Assembly (NCBI GenBank): GCA_036936605.1
Contig: JAUPFV010000005.1
Location: 2,469,670-2,533,669, forward strand
Direction of reading: 5' to 3'
DNA: 64,000 nucleotides
DNA from: Limnanthes douglasii subsp. nivea
Taxonomy: Eukaryota; Streptophyta; Magnoliopsida; Brassicales; Limnanthaceae
Part shown: positions 46,801 to 55,841 of the stretch, piece after piece
Position numbering within the stretch: the first letter of the stretch is position 1
How the letters are laid out: every line of letters begins with the position of its first letter
Translations under genes and position numbers: made by a program
Notes under the pieces: model-generated
Told to the model about the DNA's origin: nothing
The model's database searches: none
Seen by the model: only the letters and a program-made list of their open reading frames with translations

Positions 46801-47626
46801 CATTGTTGTTGAAACTCACATGCAAGTCCAACATTATAGATCCCAAACATCAGTTATCGCGATAACTATATGAGTTATATGGTAAAACTACTCTTGCAAC
46901 ATCATTGTCGTGGTAATGAACCCTTTGCTGCATCTACGTTTGTGTCACAGTATATTTGTTACTGTAACTTCGTTATCACGTTAATGAACCTTTTTCAATC
47001 CTTAATTATGATTTTTTCTATAATATCTAAAAAACAAGGTCTTTAACTTTAATCACACTTCATAATACATATCAAAATGTAACTGGTTTCGAAATCCAAA
47101 ACCTAGAGCATACTTCCTTATAATATTCAATCCATAATCCAAACATAAAGTTCCAACGCTAATATTTATACATAATCAAATTAGAAAAAGGGTTTTTTTA
47201 TTTCCAAAAAGTGAATCAATTAACTAAATTTATTTTTGAGAAATAAATATTTATTACCAATTATAAAATTTATGTTTTTTTCATAGACTCATCTAAACAT
47301 ACAAGAATGATTACTTGCGTATAAGAATAATCAAGAAAGTAATATATATGAACATATGGCTTACATGTAATCATCTTTAATTGCGTACAATAAACTTAAA
47401 AGTAGAACTTTGACCCATACAACGAATCATTAAAGCTGACTATATAACTGTTGATGCTATATTCATGGATTTGAGACGAGAGTTGTGGATAATCAGTCGT
47501 GCACGAATAACCGGTTAGTAGGCCCCTAATAAGAACTTGATGGATTGCCGTGGTAAAACAATATAAGCTTTCACTATAAGGATTTTAGAGATATAGACGA
47601 TATAAAAGATGCGTAAAAAAGAGATA
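43891..47626. other. AT-rich intergenic sequence, nothing recognised
   Basis: Apart from a TA microsatellite at 44761-44784 and short repeats of GTTATCACG-like words near 46850-46990, I see no gene, RNA or transposon ends. Confidence 0.55.
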
Positions 47627-48607
47627 CATTAGAATCTCGATAAATTGATACTCGATTATTTAATAAACTCTCTAAGATAATATTTTTGGCCGGTCCCGAC
47701 TCGGGGATAGGGTACTAAATTAATAATTCGCTAAAATTATAAGATAATACATTTTTGATAATTTCTTTAGACCACATATAAAATATAAATTAATAATTCC
47801 TTATATATAGCATATTACATGAATGATTTATGAAGGTTTATTGAAAAATGACTGAATTGTCTTTTGTTTTTTGTTGAAATCAATTTCCCCTTAAAAATCG
47901 TCTCTAATTTTCCTTAGCATGGTAAGAACTTCTGGTGTGTTTTCTCGTAGCTCAGCAAGAAATTGTTCAATGTGATTGCCGCTTCAATAGCTTCGTTTAG
48001 CGAAGGGGGCTCCATTGTAGAACTTTCATCATCTTCTTCATCAATATCATCTTTATTAATTCCAATAACGCTTTCAATAATTTCTTCATCAGTCAACAAC
48101 TGTGCAACTAAATTTTCTTCTGGTGATTCAGAACATCTTCGACATGCGATAACCCAACTCTTTGATCAAATTCCGGAGTTCTTAAATGCTTTCACCACCT
48201 TCATATGAAAAGTCACGTTATCTATTGATCGAAGTTTACAATGACGAAAGCAGTTCATAATTGTATTTGCACGAACATCCATAGACCATGCTGAAATTGC
48301 AAGATTCATTTCATCTAACACATTTATTTTTGCTGGATTTGGAACCCCTAACACAAGAAGCATAATAAGGTGGAAGATTTAAGGTTTCTTTCAAATTTGG
48401 GCCTTCATTTGATATACATGCATTGAATACTGTACAATAATTAAGTGGAAGCTTGAAAGGTGTTTGTAAACTAAATATTTTACTATAAATTAATAAAATG
48501 TTAATAATATATAAATTAATAATTATTAATTTATCGATTAATTAATAACTCTTTTAATTAATAAATTTTGGTGATCCCAAATATATTATTTTATAGAGTT
48601 TCTACTG
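47627..48607 (-). mobile_element. Pogo/Tigger-like element (Tc1/mariner superfamily), internally deleted
   Basis: The right end, read inward, starts CAGTAGAAACTCTATAAAAT and the left end CATTAGAATCTCGATAAATT, the well-known plant pogo-type ends. Both are followed by TTAATAA-rich sequence, and the left by GGTCCCGACTCGGGGA. TA flanks both sides (47625-47626 and 48608-48609), the expected target duplication. The interior holds only the C-terminal third of a transposase on the minus strand. Confidence 0.85.
47914..48363 (-). pseudogene. Pogo-like transposase C-terminal fragment
   Basis: Two blocks are visible. The first, 48363-48166, contains PNPAKINVLDEMNLAISAWS and TIMNCFRHCKL, matching the end of the DDE domain of plant pogo/Tigger proteins. 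After a frame change the second block, 48099-47914, contains LTDEEIIESVIG and the acidic DDIDEEDDES, then SLNEAIEAAITLNNFL, the usual acidic C-terminal tail. The catalytic N-terminal part and the CENP-B-like DNA-binding domain are absent, so it cannot act alone. Confidence 0.75.
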
Positions 48608-49566
48608 TACCATGTTGTTGTTTTTTTCGCGACTCCGTGAAAATTTTATATATTTATTTAATAAAAAAGTTCTCATTATTTGATAAATTATTTAATAATA
48701 AAATAATCGAGCATATAATATAATAAACAAAAAGGGATACATAAAACTAATTAATTGTATATCAAACAATAGTTTTATATTAAAAAGATAACTCTATATT
48801 CAATAAAAATAATCATTTTCGTGACCTCTCTAGAATATACTTCATCAAGTAGTTGCAATAATATTTCGAAACACTTTTTGGATGTACCAGCTTGAACCTA
48901 TTTTAATGGGAGCAACCATATTTGTTAGGGCGAGCATGTGAACTAATAATTACGATGAATTGACTTGCCTGCATTTTTCATTAGAAACATTACATGTTTA
49001 TGTTCCTCTCTTATCAATAAAACACTATAATTGTACTTCTGTAAACTTTTCTATATATAATTAACCAAAATATAAGCCAAGATATGTTATTTTGAACTGA
49101 AAAATATTGAATATAAATATGTCTAGTATCCCTCGTAACTCCTATTTTTAAATTTATCCTTACAACATAATGATTTAATATAATATAATGATTTAATATA
49201 ATGAAAGAAAATCATAAATACCGAATAAATCATAAATACCGAATAAATTTGAAAAATGTGTCTTGACAAGGAGTGGAATAACCTTGAAATTTTAATAATT
49301 TATCACATGATCGTAGTGTGTTGTTCACAGTGTTTAAATCTATTAGATTTACTATTTTGAAATTTATTATACTTGTTTATTTGATTTTTTATAAATAGAT
49401 TTCTAGGCTATTAGAGAGTGTTATTGGAAATGTTAATTTTTTCTCCATAAAACATTTTTTTAGCGGTGTTTATAGATATTATTACTAAACCATGTTAAAT
49501 AATGTGTTTTTTATGTTTTTATTACGAGCAATTTGTGAAAATATTGCATCTTGAGTTCTCACAAAT
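48608..49566. other. AT-rich sequence; right part may be a copia LTR relic
   Basis: No gene is recognised. The last ~140 bp before 49567 end in GAGTTCTCACAA, adjoining a primer-binding-like site, so an LTR may lie at about 49425-49564. Confidence 0.4.
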
Positions 49567-50221
49567 TAGTATAAGAGCGTAGGTTGTTGCAATTGAAGGT
49601 CAACAATAACGTCTATATCAACAAAATACAAAATTAAAAGATTGATGAGGGATCCAACTTTGCGTTGTGAAAGATTAAGTTAAAATCTTCTTTAGTATCG
49701 TAAGGGTTGTGAAAGGTTGTGGAGAATAAGGTACCGACATATGTGAAAGAAGAGGAGACACAAGATCATAAAAAACGAGCTCTATGTGGATTGTAATGAA
49801 TGTATATGACAATATTCTTTGTGAAATTAATGGCGAGAAAACTGATCCCTGGGTATGAAAGAAGTTAGGAGAATTTTACTCATAGAAATTGGTTATAAAC
49901 CGCTTATACTTGAAGAAACGTTTGTATGAATTCAGGTTGAAAGAATGTATGTCCATAACTAAACATCTTGATAATTTTAAGTCAATTATTATGGATATGA
50001 GTATATTGATATTATAATCGATGATAGGGATCATAACCTTATTTATTTTAAGACCGTTACCAACTTTCAAATAGAATTTCATGGTTACCATCGTGTATGG
50101 TAAAGACAAGCAATCTCTAGTGGATATAAGAGGAACACTGAAATTAAATGCAACTATATAATCAGGCATTAGGGGAATGACCAAGGAAGATCTAGTAACA
50201 AAGGTAGTTCTTCAAAGAAGA
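49567..50221 (+). pseudogene. Ty1/copia gag fragment, plus strand, decayed
   Basis: A TAGTATAAGAGC at 49567-49578 resembles the tRNA-Met primer site. Translation across frames then gives the copia gag series: a KRLYEFRL-like block (AYT...RNVCMNSG, about 49890-49935), a KHLDNFKSIIMDM block (about 49955-50000), LPTFK near 50060, and a VYGKDKQSLVDIRGTLKLNA block (about 50093-50155). These correspond to the LY-x-LKxxEG, HLDxFNxIIxDL, LPxSY and LxxVxxxL motifs of copia gag. Stops are abundant. The sequence is cut at 50222 by the LTR of the minus-strand copia element, so it was an older insertion target. Confidence 0.55.
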
Positions 50222-50629
50222 TGTGATAATTTATACAAACTCTATTCGATTTGCTCAGGTCACAAACAGATTGTTCCAAAAACTACGTCACAAAACACGT
50301 AGCAATTCTACTGTAAATTTTAATAAGATAATAATAGAGTAAGGGAAAGTTTGAACACATAGATTTATAGTGGTTTGAGAACTTGCCTACGTCTACTTTG
50401 AGCCATAAAGAATATCATTGTTCAAAAGTAACAACAATTTAGAGGATAAAGATAACTAAAAAACAGATTTTTTTTACAGAAACTTAAAATCCATAGCTCA
50501 CACTCGATACTCTTATAAGATCGTTATCTGATCTTCTAAGTATCTTCTCTATCTATCTTTGTTTCACACTCCACCAAAGTCCCATTATTTTTTTGGAAGT
50601 CAAAAGAGCACTATATATAAGGGTATGGC
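50222..50629 (-). repeat. Left part of the copia 3' LTR (before MULE-B)
   Basis: This is the direct repeat of 63629-64000. It should continue to the right of MULE-B from about 58675; its far end could not be located. Confidence 0.75.
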
Positions 50630-50663
50630 TATATATACCCAATTCAGGTTTAAGTATACCCAA
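50630..50663 (+). repeat. Left terminal inverted repeat of MULE-B
   Basis: This arm pairs with 58641-58674 with a single mismatch (TTCAGG versus TCCAGG). Confidence 0.9.
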
Positions 50664-50977
50664 AATCAACCTTTGACTTTCGTTTGACTTTTTTTTTACT
50701 TTTTTACCCTCGACAAGAAAATTATTATCCAAACTGCCATTAAGTAAAAAAAACTACTAAGTGTATCCTGAGTATACCCAATTCACCAAATAACCTATTT
50801 CGCTATCTATACCCAAACAAACATTCTTCTTTACTGAATTTATTATCCAAATAGTATAGTTTTCTTAAATTTTTTGAAACCAACTTCAAACTTCATAACA
50901 AAATCAAGAACTTTCAACCTAAAACACAAAATCGATCATGACTAGAAGCAAAACTAGGGATCAGTGTGGAGGAGTTG

Positions 50978-53900
50978 ATGTCGCCGGAAAAAAAGGATGA
51001 TGAAATTTTGCCGGAAAAAGAGTTGGAGTCGCCGGAGAAGCCGCCACCGTCGCCGGAGAAGCACCCATCGCCGGAGGAGAAGGTAAAAAATTCACCGGTG
51101 GCCCTTGCACCATCGGTTCCAGGCCACGGAACCAGTGGTGCGTAGGTCACGCACGGCCGGTTCTTGGCCTTTGAATCGGCCGTGCGTCACCTACGCACCA
51201 CCGTTTCTATGGCATGGAACCAATGGTGCAAGGGCCACTTGCGGGTCGGTACCGAAGCCTAAGCACCACCAGTGCTGAGGCCATGAACCGGTGGTACAGG
51301 GGCCTCAGTCCGCTCGGTTTTGAGGCCCTAGCACCACCGGTTCATGGCCTCAGCACCGGTGGTGCACCTGGTCATGTCCGGCCGGTTCTGAGGCCTAGAA
51401 CCACCGGTTCTAGGCCTCTTAACCTTGGGTTCGCGCAGATTTTTCTAAAAAAATCAAGGTTTTTTTCCGTTTTAACTATACCTTAATGCTTATTGTGGTT
51501 TGTTGCTGTGTAACAGGGTACGGATGTCGCCAGTGGGACTGAGGCACCTTCCGCTACTAACTACAGTCATTTGTTCTTCACTACCGAGTTCTACACACAC
51601 GACGCGTTGGTGAAATGGGTTACGAAGACATGAAAACTCTATGGTATGGTTATCAACATAAGTCGGCGCGACAAATTAAACAATAGAAAAAGTACGAGGA
51701 TGTATTACCAGTGTGAGAGGGGGGGGAATATACTCCAAGAGTAGCAGAAAATGACCGTAAACGGAAGTCTACAGGAACGAAAAAGATTGACTGCCCATTT
51801 CAGCTTCTCGGGTTAATGATTGAACCAGATCAATGGAAGTTAGAAGTGAAATATGGTATTCATAACCATGAGACTTCATTACATCTAGATGGTCATTCTT
51901 TTGCTGGCCGTTTGAATGATGAAGAGATGGAATATGTTGAACGAGCGACCTACATTGGTACTAACCCCAGAGATATACTGAATGGTGTTAAGAAGTTGAA
52001 CAAAGATAATGTTTCTACCATGCGGACGATCTACAATGCACGACAGAAAAGTAGGGTTTTAAAAAAGGCGGGTAGGTCACAACTCCAGTTCTTGTTGGGG
52101 GAGCTTAAGTCACATAATTATTATGAATGGCATAAATCTGGTGAAGACGATGGACAAATCATTACAGATTTATTTTTTGCCCATCCAGTCAATGTTGACC
52201 TTTTGGGGACATTTCCAACAGTTTTGATTATGGATAATACATATAAAGTCATACGATATGGTATGCCATTGTTCGAGATAGTGGGTGTGACGTGTACCGG
52301 ATTTACTTTCTGTGCGACATTTGCCTTCATGTCCGGCGAGAAGTTAAACAACTTCAAATGGGTGTTAGAGTGTTTGAAGTCGTTGATTTCCGTTCACGGA
52401 ATTGAAGAACCTCGGGTCATCCTGACCGATAGAGATTTAGCGTTGATGAACGCCATAGAAGTTGTATTCCCAGAGACAACGCATATGTTATGTCGATGGC
52501 ACATAGCACAGAATATTCAAGGGAAAACAAGAAAATACTTCCGCGAGAAAAGTGATCATGCAAAATTTGTTTCTGCTTGGAAGAAGATTGCGTATGCAGC
52601 ATCAGAGATTGAATTCGATCATGCCCGACAGGACATGCTATTGGAGTACAAAGATTACCCTCTTGCAATTGAATACACTAAAAAATCGTGGCTCGATAAA
52701 TACATGGACAAATTCGTTGTTTGGAAGACGAACAATAACTTGCATTTGGGACATTGCACGACTAACCGCGTCGAGAGTGCTCATTCTAACCTAAAGTGTT
52801 ACATACGTACAAGAAAATTAAACTTCGAGTTATTTTGGGGGAGGGTTCATTCGCTTGTTGAAATCCAACATGCTGCCATTAGGTCGTCGTTCGAGAAGAG
52901 TCGTTACATAGCATTGCATAAGTTCGCGGATAAACTATTTGATGAAATTTGAGGCAAGGTTTCCCATATGGCGTTAGAACTATTTTTCGACGAAGTAGAG
53001 AAGGCCGAAGATAGCAATATGGTCGCTATTCAAGATGGGTCGGATGTTAAAGACAATGGCGTCTGTATATGCGCTATAAAATCTACCCATGGTATACCTT
53101 GGTATCACCAGGTCCGCAAGTGGCGTAAAGACAGAATTTCTGCCTCTCTAGATGCTTTTCACATCCACTGGACAAGGTTAGAAATAATGCCTCTCAAAGA
53201 TGATCTGCTAAAGCTAGTAACCAATGTTATGGAGACAAAAGATGAAAGTCGTATAAAACACATTTACAAGAAATGGTTTGAAGTTGTTTATCCTGAAACA
53301 TCGTCATTGTTAGAGCCATTGGAGAAGCAGAAACACCGAGGCCGCCCACAAGTGAAAAGAAAGTTAGTCGTCGATACATCATCCACTAAACGGTACAAAT
53401 ACCAATGGGAACACGAGCTAGATGAGGATAAAGCTAGTCATGACTCAGTCATGAACTCTTTAAAACCACCAAAAGTTAAAAAGGGTAAAGCAGTTGGTAG
53501 TGCAAATACGATTCGGGCAGATATGCCTAAAGTACCTCGTACCTGTAGTTCTTCCATTGCCTCACGCGCTAGCAACATCGTACAACCGTCTATTAATCGA
53601 GTCACAAAACTAATACATGACCCGAAAGCTTTTTTGCGTTGGTTTCCGATTCACTTCAACCCTTTTATATCGAGTATAAATGATGTTAAGGCGGATGGTC
53701 ATTGTGGATATAGAGCAGTTTCATTTGGGTTGTATGGTCACAAAGAAGGTTGGCGAGGTGTTCAGAAGGCAATATACGATGAACTCATGGAAAACTACGA
53801 CACATACAGCAAGATTTATAACGATAAAGAGGATTACCTGAAGGTTGCAAAAAGTATAAACTACTACGACACACCAGCATCACCCAAATATTGGATGACA

Positions 53901-54340
53901 ATGCCTGAAATGGGGATTGCGATTGCAACCAAGTTCGAATGCATTGTTCATTTTGTGTCACTCGTGGGGTCTGACAACTGTAGTCATACTTTTTTACCTC
54001 TGCGCGGTAAACCCCCCATTATGGCCCAAAGACGTGAGATTGGGTTTGGATTCATTGATACTAACCACTTTGTCAATGTAAGTTATTCGATTTATGGCTA
54101 TGTTTTTACTTACAACTATATTAGTAAATTATTGGTTCTAATTTAAGTAGTATTAAATAGCTATCAATCAAGCCCATATTCCCTTGCGCACGCATACACC
54201 CTACATGGCAGAAGTTGAAGAGTGAAGAGGCTACGCATTGGGAGCTACCAATAGTTGGTCGCTGCAAGAAATACACGGAACTCGAAGGGAGAAAGCCAGT
54301 TTGTTCATTCCCAGAAGTAACTAATCTTGATGAATTTTAG
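50978..54340 (+). pseudogene. MULE-B transposase fused to OTU-like protease domain, nearly intact
   Basis: Three exons give ~948 codons. Exon 1 (50978-51082) starts MSPEKKDDEI and repeats SPEK; its intron (51083-51516) holds array B1. Exon 2 (51517-54077) carries a FAR1-like zinc region (YYQCE..., KIDCPF, IHNHE). The catalytic triad is D 52233-52235 (LIMDNTYK), D 52428-52430 (VILTDRDLALMNAI) and E 52773-52775 (TTNRVESAHSNLK). A degenerate SWIM motif (CICAIKSTHGIPWYH, final Cys lost) follows, then a basic linker. The OTU domain has catalytic-type DGHCGYRAVS (Cys 53703-53705) and NHFVN. Intron 2 is 54078-54160; the end reads TNLDEF. MULE transposases cut and rejoin element ends; OTU proteases remove ubiquitin, but its target here is unknown. 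Defects: TGA at 51631-51633, a G8-run frameshift at 51719-51726 and TGA at 52950-52952. Confidence 0.9.
51099..51418. repeat. Hairpin array B1 in first intron of the MULE-B transposase gene
   Basis: Three GC-rich hairpins stand in a row. Hairpin I (51099-51237, ~139 bp) has nested arms: TGGCCCTTGCACCATCGG pairs with the end CCAATGGTGCAAGGGCCA, and CGTAGGTCACGCACGGCCG pairs with CGGCCGTGCGTCACCTACG. Hairpin II (51263-51365, ~103 bp) pairs GCACCACCAGTGCTGAGG with CCTCAGCACCGGTGGTGC. Hairpin III (51390-51418) is GAGGCCTAGAACC/GGTTCTAGGCCTC. The recurring core is CACC..GGTG. Composition is strikingly unlike the AT-rich flanks. Confidence 0.92.
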
Positions 54341-54617
54341 TAGTCGATTTATATCTTTTGGTTGGATTTATGTTCATGTTTCGAACACATTTATGTCTTT
54401 TGGTCGCTTTATGTCTTTTGGACGGATTTATGTTGTTTAGAACTTTGTTTACTTTATCATAACGTTTTGTACTTTCATTATTTTACCGTAATTCATGAAA
54501 TTTACCAACTTATAACGATAAGCAACTAATCATTTCATAACTTAATATCAAATGTTACAAACAAGCAACAACAACATCGCACAAACATGAGTAGATAACT
54601 TGAGATTGAGAATACAG

Positions 54618-55022
54618 TTAGTCAAAATCGTAGCCTGCATTGTCGCTGAGAATACGCATTGTTTCCTCCTTCATGGAAATTTGAGAATGAACGTATTCTG
54701 CCATTTCTAAAGACAAATAGTTTGTGATCATTAAACCAAAGGAGTCGAATGCTTCGTTCATAACTTCTGGGGGCTCGTTAAAGACCAAGAACATCAGTCC
54801 ACTAGTTATACACTTGTACCTCGTGGCTACCTCCTCACGAGTACGAGATCGAGGCATTTTTCTAGACGTAGACATTTCGCCGTACATGAAATACATCATC
54901 CACAAAACTTCATCAAAGAACTCATCGGTATTATCGTCCGGCTGTTTGAACTTCACACCTTTCGCAGCCTTGAGTAGATGAGCATCATCAAACACACTCC
55001 AACCCATTAACAAAGACCTCAA
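54618..55022 (-). CDS. SANT/Myb-like small protein of MULE-B (intact)
   Basis: The frame encodes 134 residues without a break. After a short leader it reads MGWSVFDDAHLLKAAKGVKF, then DEFFDEVLWMMYFMYGE, SRTREEVATRYKCI and a helix-rich C-terminal half ending SDNAGYDFD. The W-x3-DD-x2-LL-x-A pattern, second helix and R-x-Y third helix fit a SANT/Myb-like domain of about 65 residues. It aligns along its length with the frameshifted MULE-A protein at 26364-26740. Met6 may be the real start. It is convergent with the transposase gene, and its promoter holds E2F-type sites. I infer a DNA- or chromatin-binding role, possibly on the palindrome arrays. Confidence 0.65.
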   Translation of the reverse strand: MRSLLMGWSVFDDAHLLKAAKGVKFKQPDDNTDEFFDEVLWMMYFMYGEMSTSRKMPRSRTREEVATRYKCITSGLMFLVFNEPPEVMNEAFDSFGLMITNYLSLEMAEYVHSQISMKEETMRILSDNAGYDFD

Positions 55023-55096
55023 CTATGTTTAAAGGAGGGTTTTGTGTGTTTGGTGTTGTAAGATAGACTTCTTTAAATAGAAAAATGAAAGGTTAA

Positions 55097-55138
55097 TTTG
55101 GCGGGAATTTAAGAGCGCGAAAACAAAAATGCGGGAAA
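55097..55138 (-). promoter_or_regulatory. E2F-type site cluster upstream of the MULE-B SANT gene
   Basis: Within 42 bp stand TTTGGCGGGAA (55097-55107), GCGCGAAA (55115-55122, complement TTTCGCGC) and GCGGGAAA (55131-55138, complement TTTCCCGC). All fit the plant E2F consensus WTTSSCSS. They lie 75-116 bp before the gene's ATG. The homologous MULE-A promoter also has such sites although its other sequence has diverged. Confidence 0.65.
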
Positions 55139-55168
55139 AAAACCGGGAAAAAATTCCAAGTTTCAATT

Positions 55169-55460
55169 GCGCACCATAGGTACTATCTGCTGTGTACCTA
55201 TGGTGCACATTTGAGTGTACCGATGGTACACCACACTGTGTACCTATGGTGCCATGCACCGGCCGGTACATGGCATGCCGACCGGTGCATGGTACCATCG
55301 GTAAAAGGGGGTGGTACCATCGGTATATGCCCCTTTTAACGATGGTACAGCGCACCATGGGTACGCCTTCTACAGTACCCATGGTGCACACACTGTTGTA
55401 CCATTGGTATGCAGTAGTGTGCACCATAGGTACTACTGACTGCGTACCAATGGTGCACAA
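55169..55460. repeat. Palindrome array B2 of MULE-B
   Basis: The ~290 bp are filled with variants of GTGCACCATAGGTAC and its complement. Clear hairpins are GCACCATAGGTAC/GTACCTATGGTGC (55171-55211), GTGTACCGATGGTACAC (about 55214-55230), GCACCATGGGTAC/GTACCCATGGTGC (about 55351-55386) and a longer stem TTGTACCATTGGTATGCAG...CTGCGTACCAATGGTGCACAA (about 55393-55460). The array lies between the SANT promoter and the 3' end of the PMD gene. Frames of 92 and 143 codons cross it on both strands only because palindromes lack stops. Confidence 0.9.
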
Positions 55461-55841
55461 TAACTTGTAATGTTTTGGAATTTTTTTTGTTTTGGTTTAA
55501 AAAAGTAAGCCTTAGGGCATGGATTGGAGTGAGTTTTATGGTTTTTTTTTATAACGGTTGATGAATTTTGTTAAATTATTGTTACGTTTTAAAGGTTTGA
55601 TGGTAAGAATGGTGCAATTTATGTTCATTTGCGGAATCTAAATTGTAATTAAGAATTCAAATTAAGTTTAACGAATCTGAAAGAAACAATAGAAATAACA
55701 CAGTAGATGTCATAATACAAAATATGATAGTTTAACAAATCCTATGAATGGATAAACAACTAACAAGTCCATGAAAAAGATAGATCACAACAATGCTAAA
55801 ACAAGTCCAATAATGAGGACAAACAACTAAGGAGAGAAGAG
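55461..55841. other. AT-rich spacer between B2 and the PMD gene 3' end
   Basis: Probably the 3' UTR of the PMD gene. Nothing else is seen. Confidence 0.4.

Noticed and set aside
50914..51150. A 78-codon minus-strand frame rich in SGD and FSG words
   Set aside because: It is the complement of the SPEK-repeat exon 1 of the MULE-B transposase gene plus the first hairpin.
51214..51486. A 90-codon plus-strand frame
   Set aside because: It crosses hairpins II and III of the intron array and has no homology pattern.
55029..55470. Overlapping open frames of 143 (minus) and 92 (plus) codons
   Set aside because: They run through the palindrome array, which lacks stops on both strands; both translations are periodic VPMVHTT-like repeats, not proteins.
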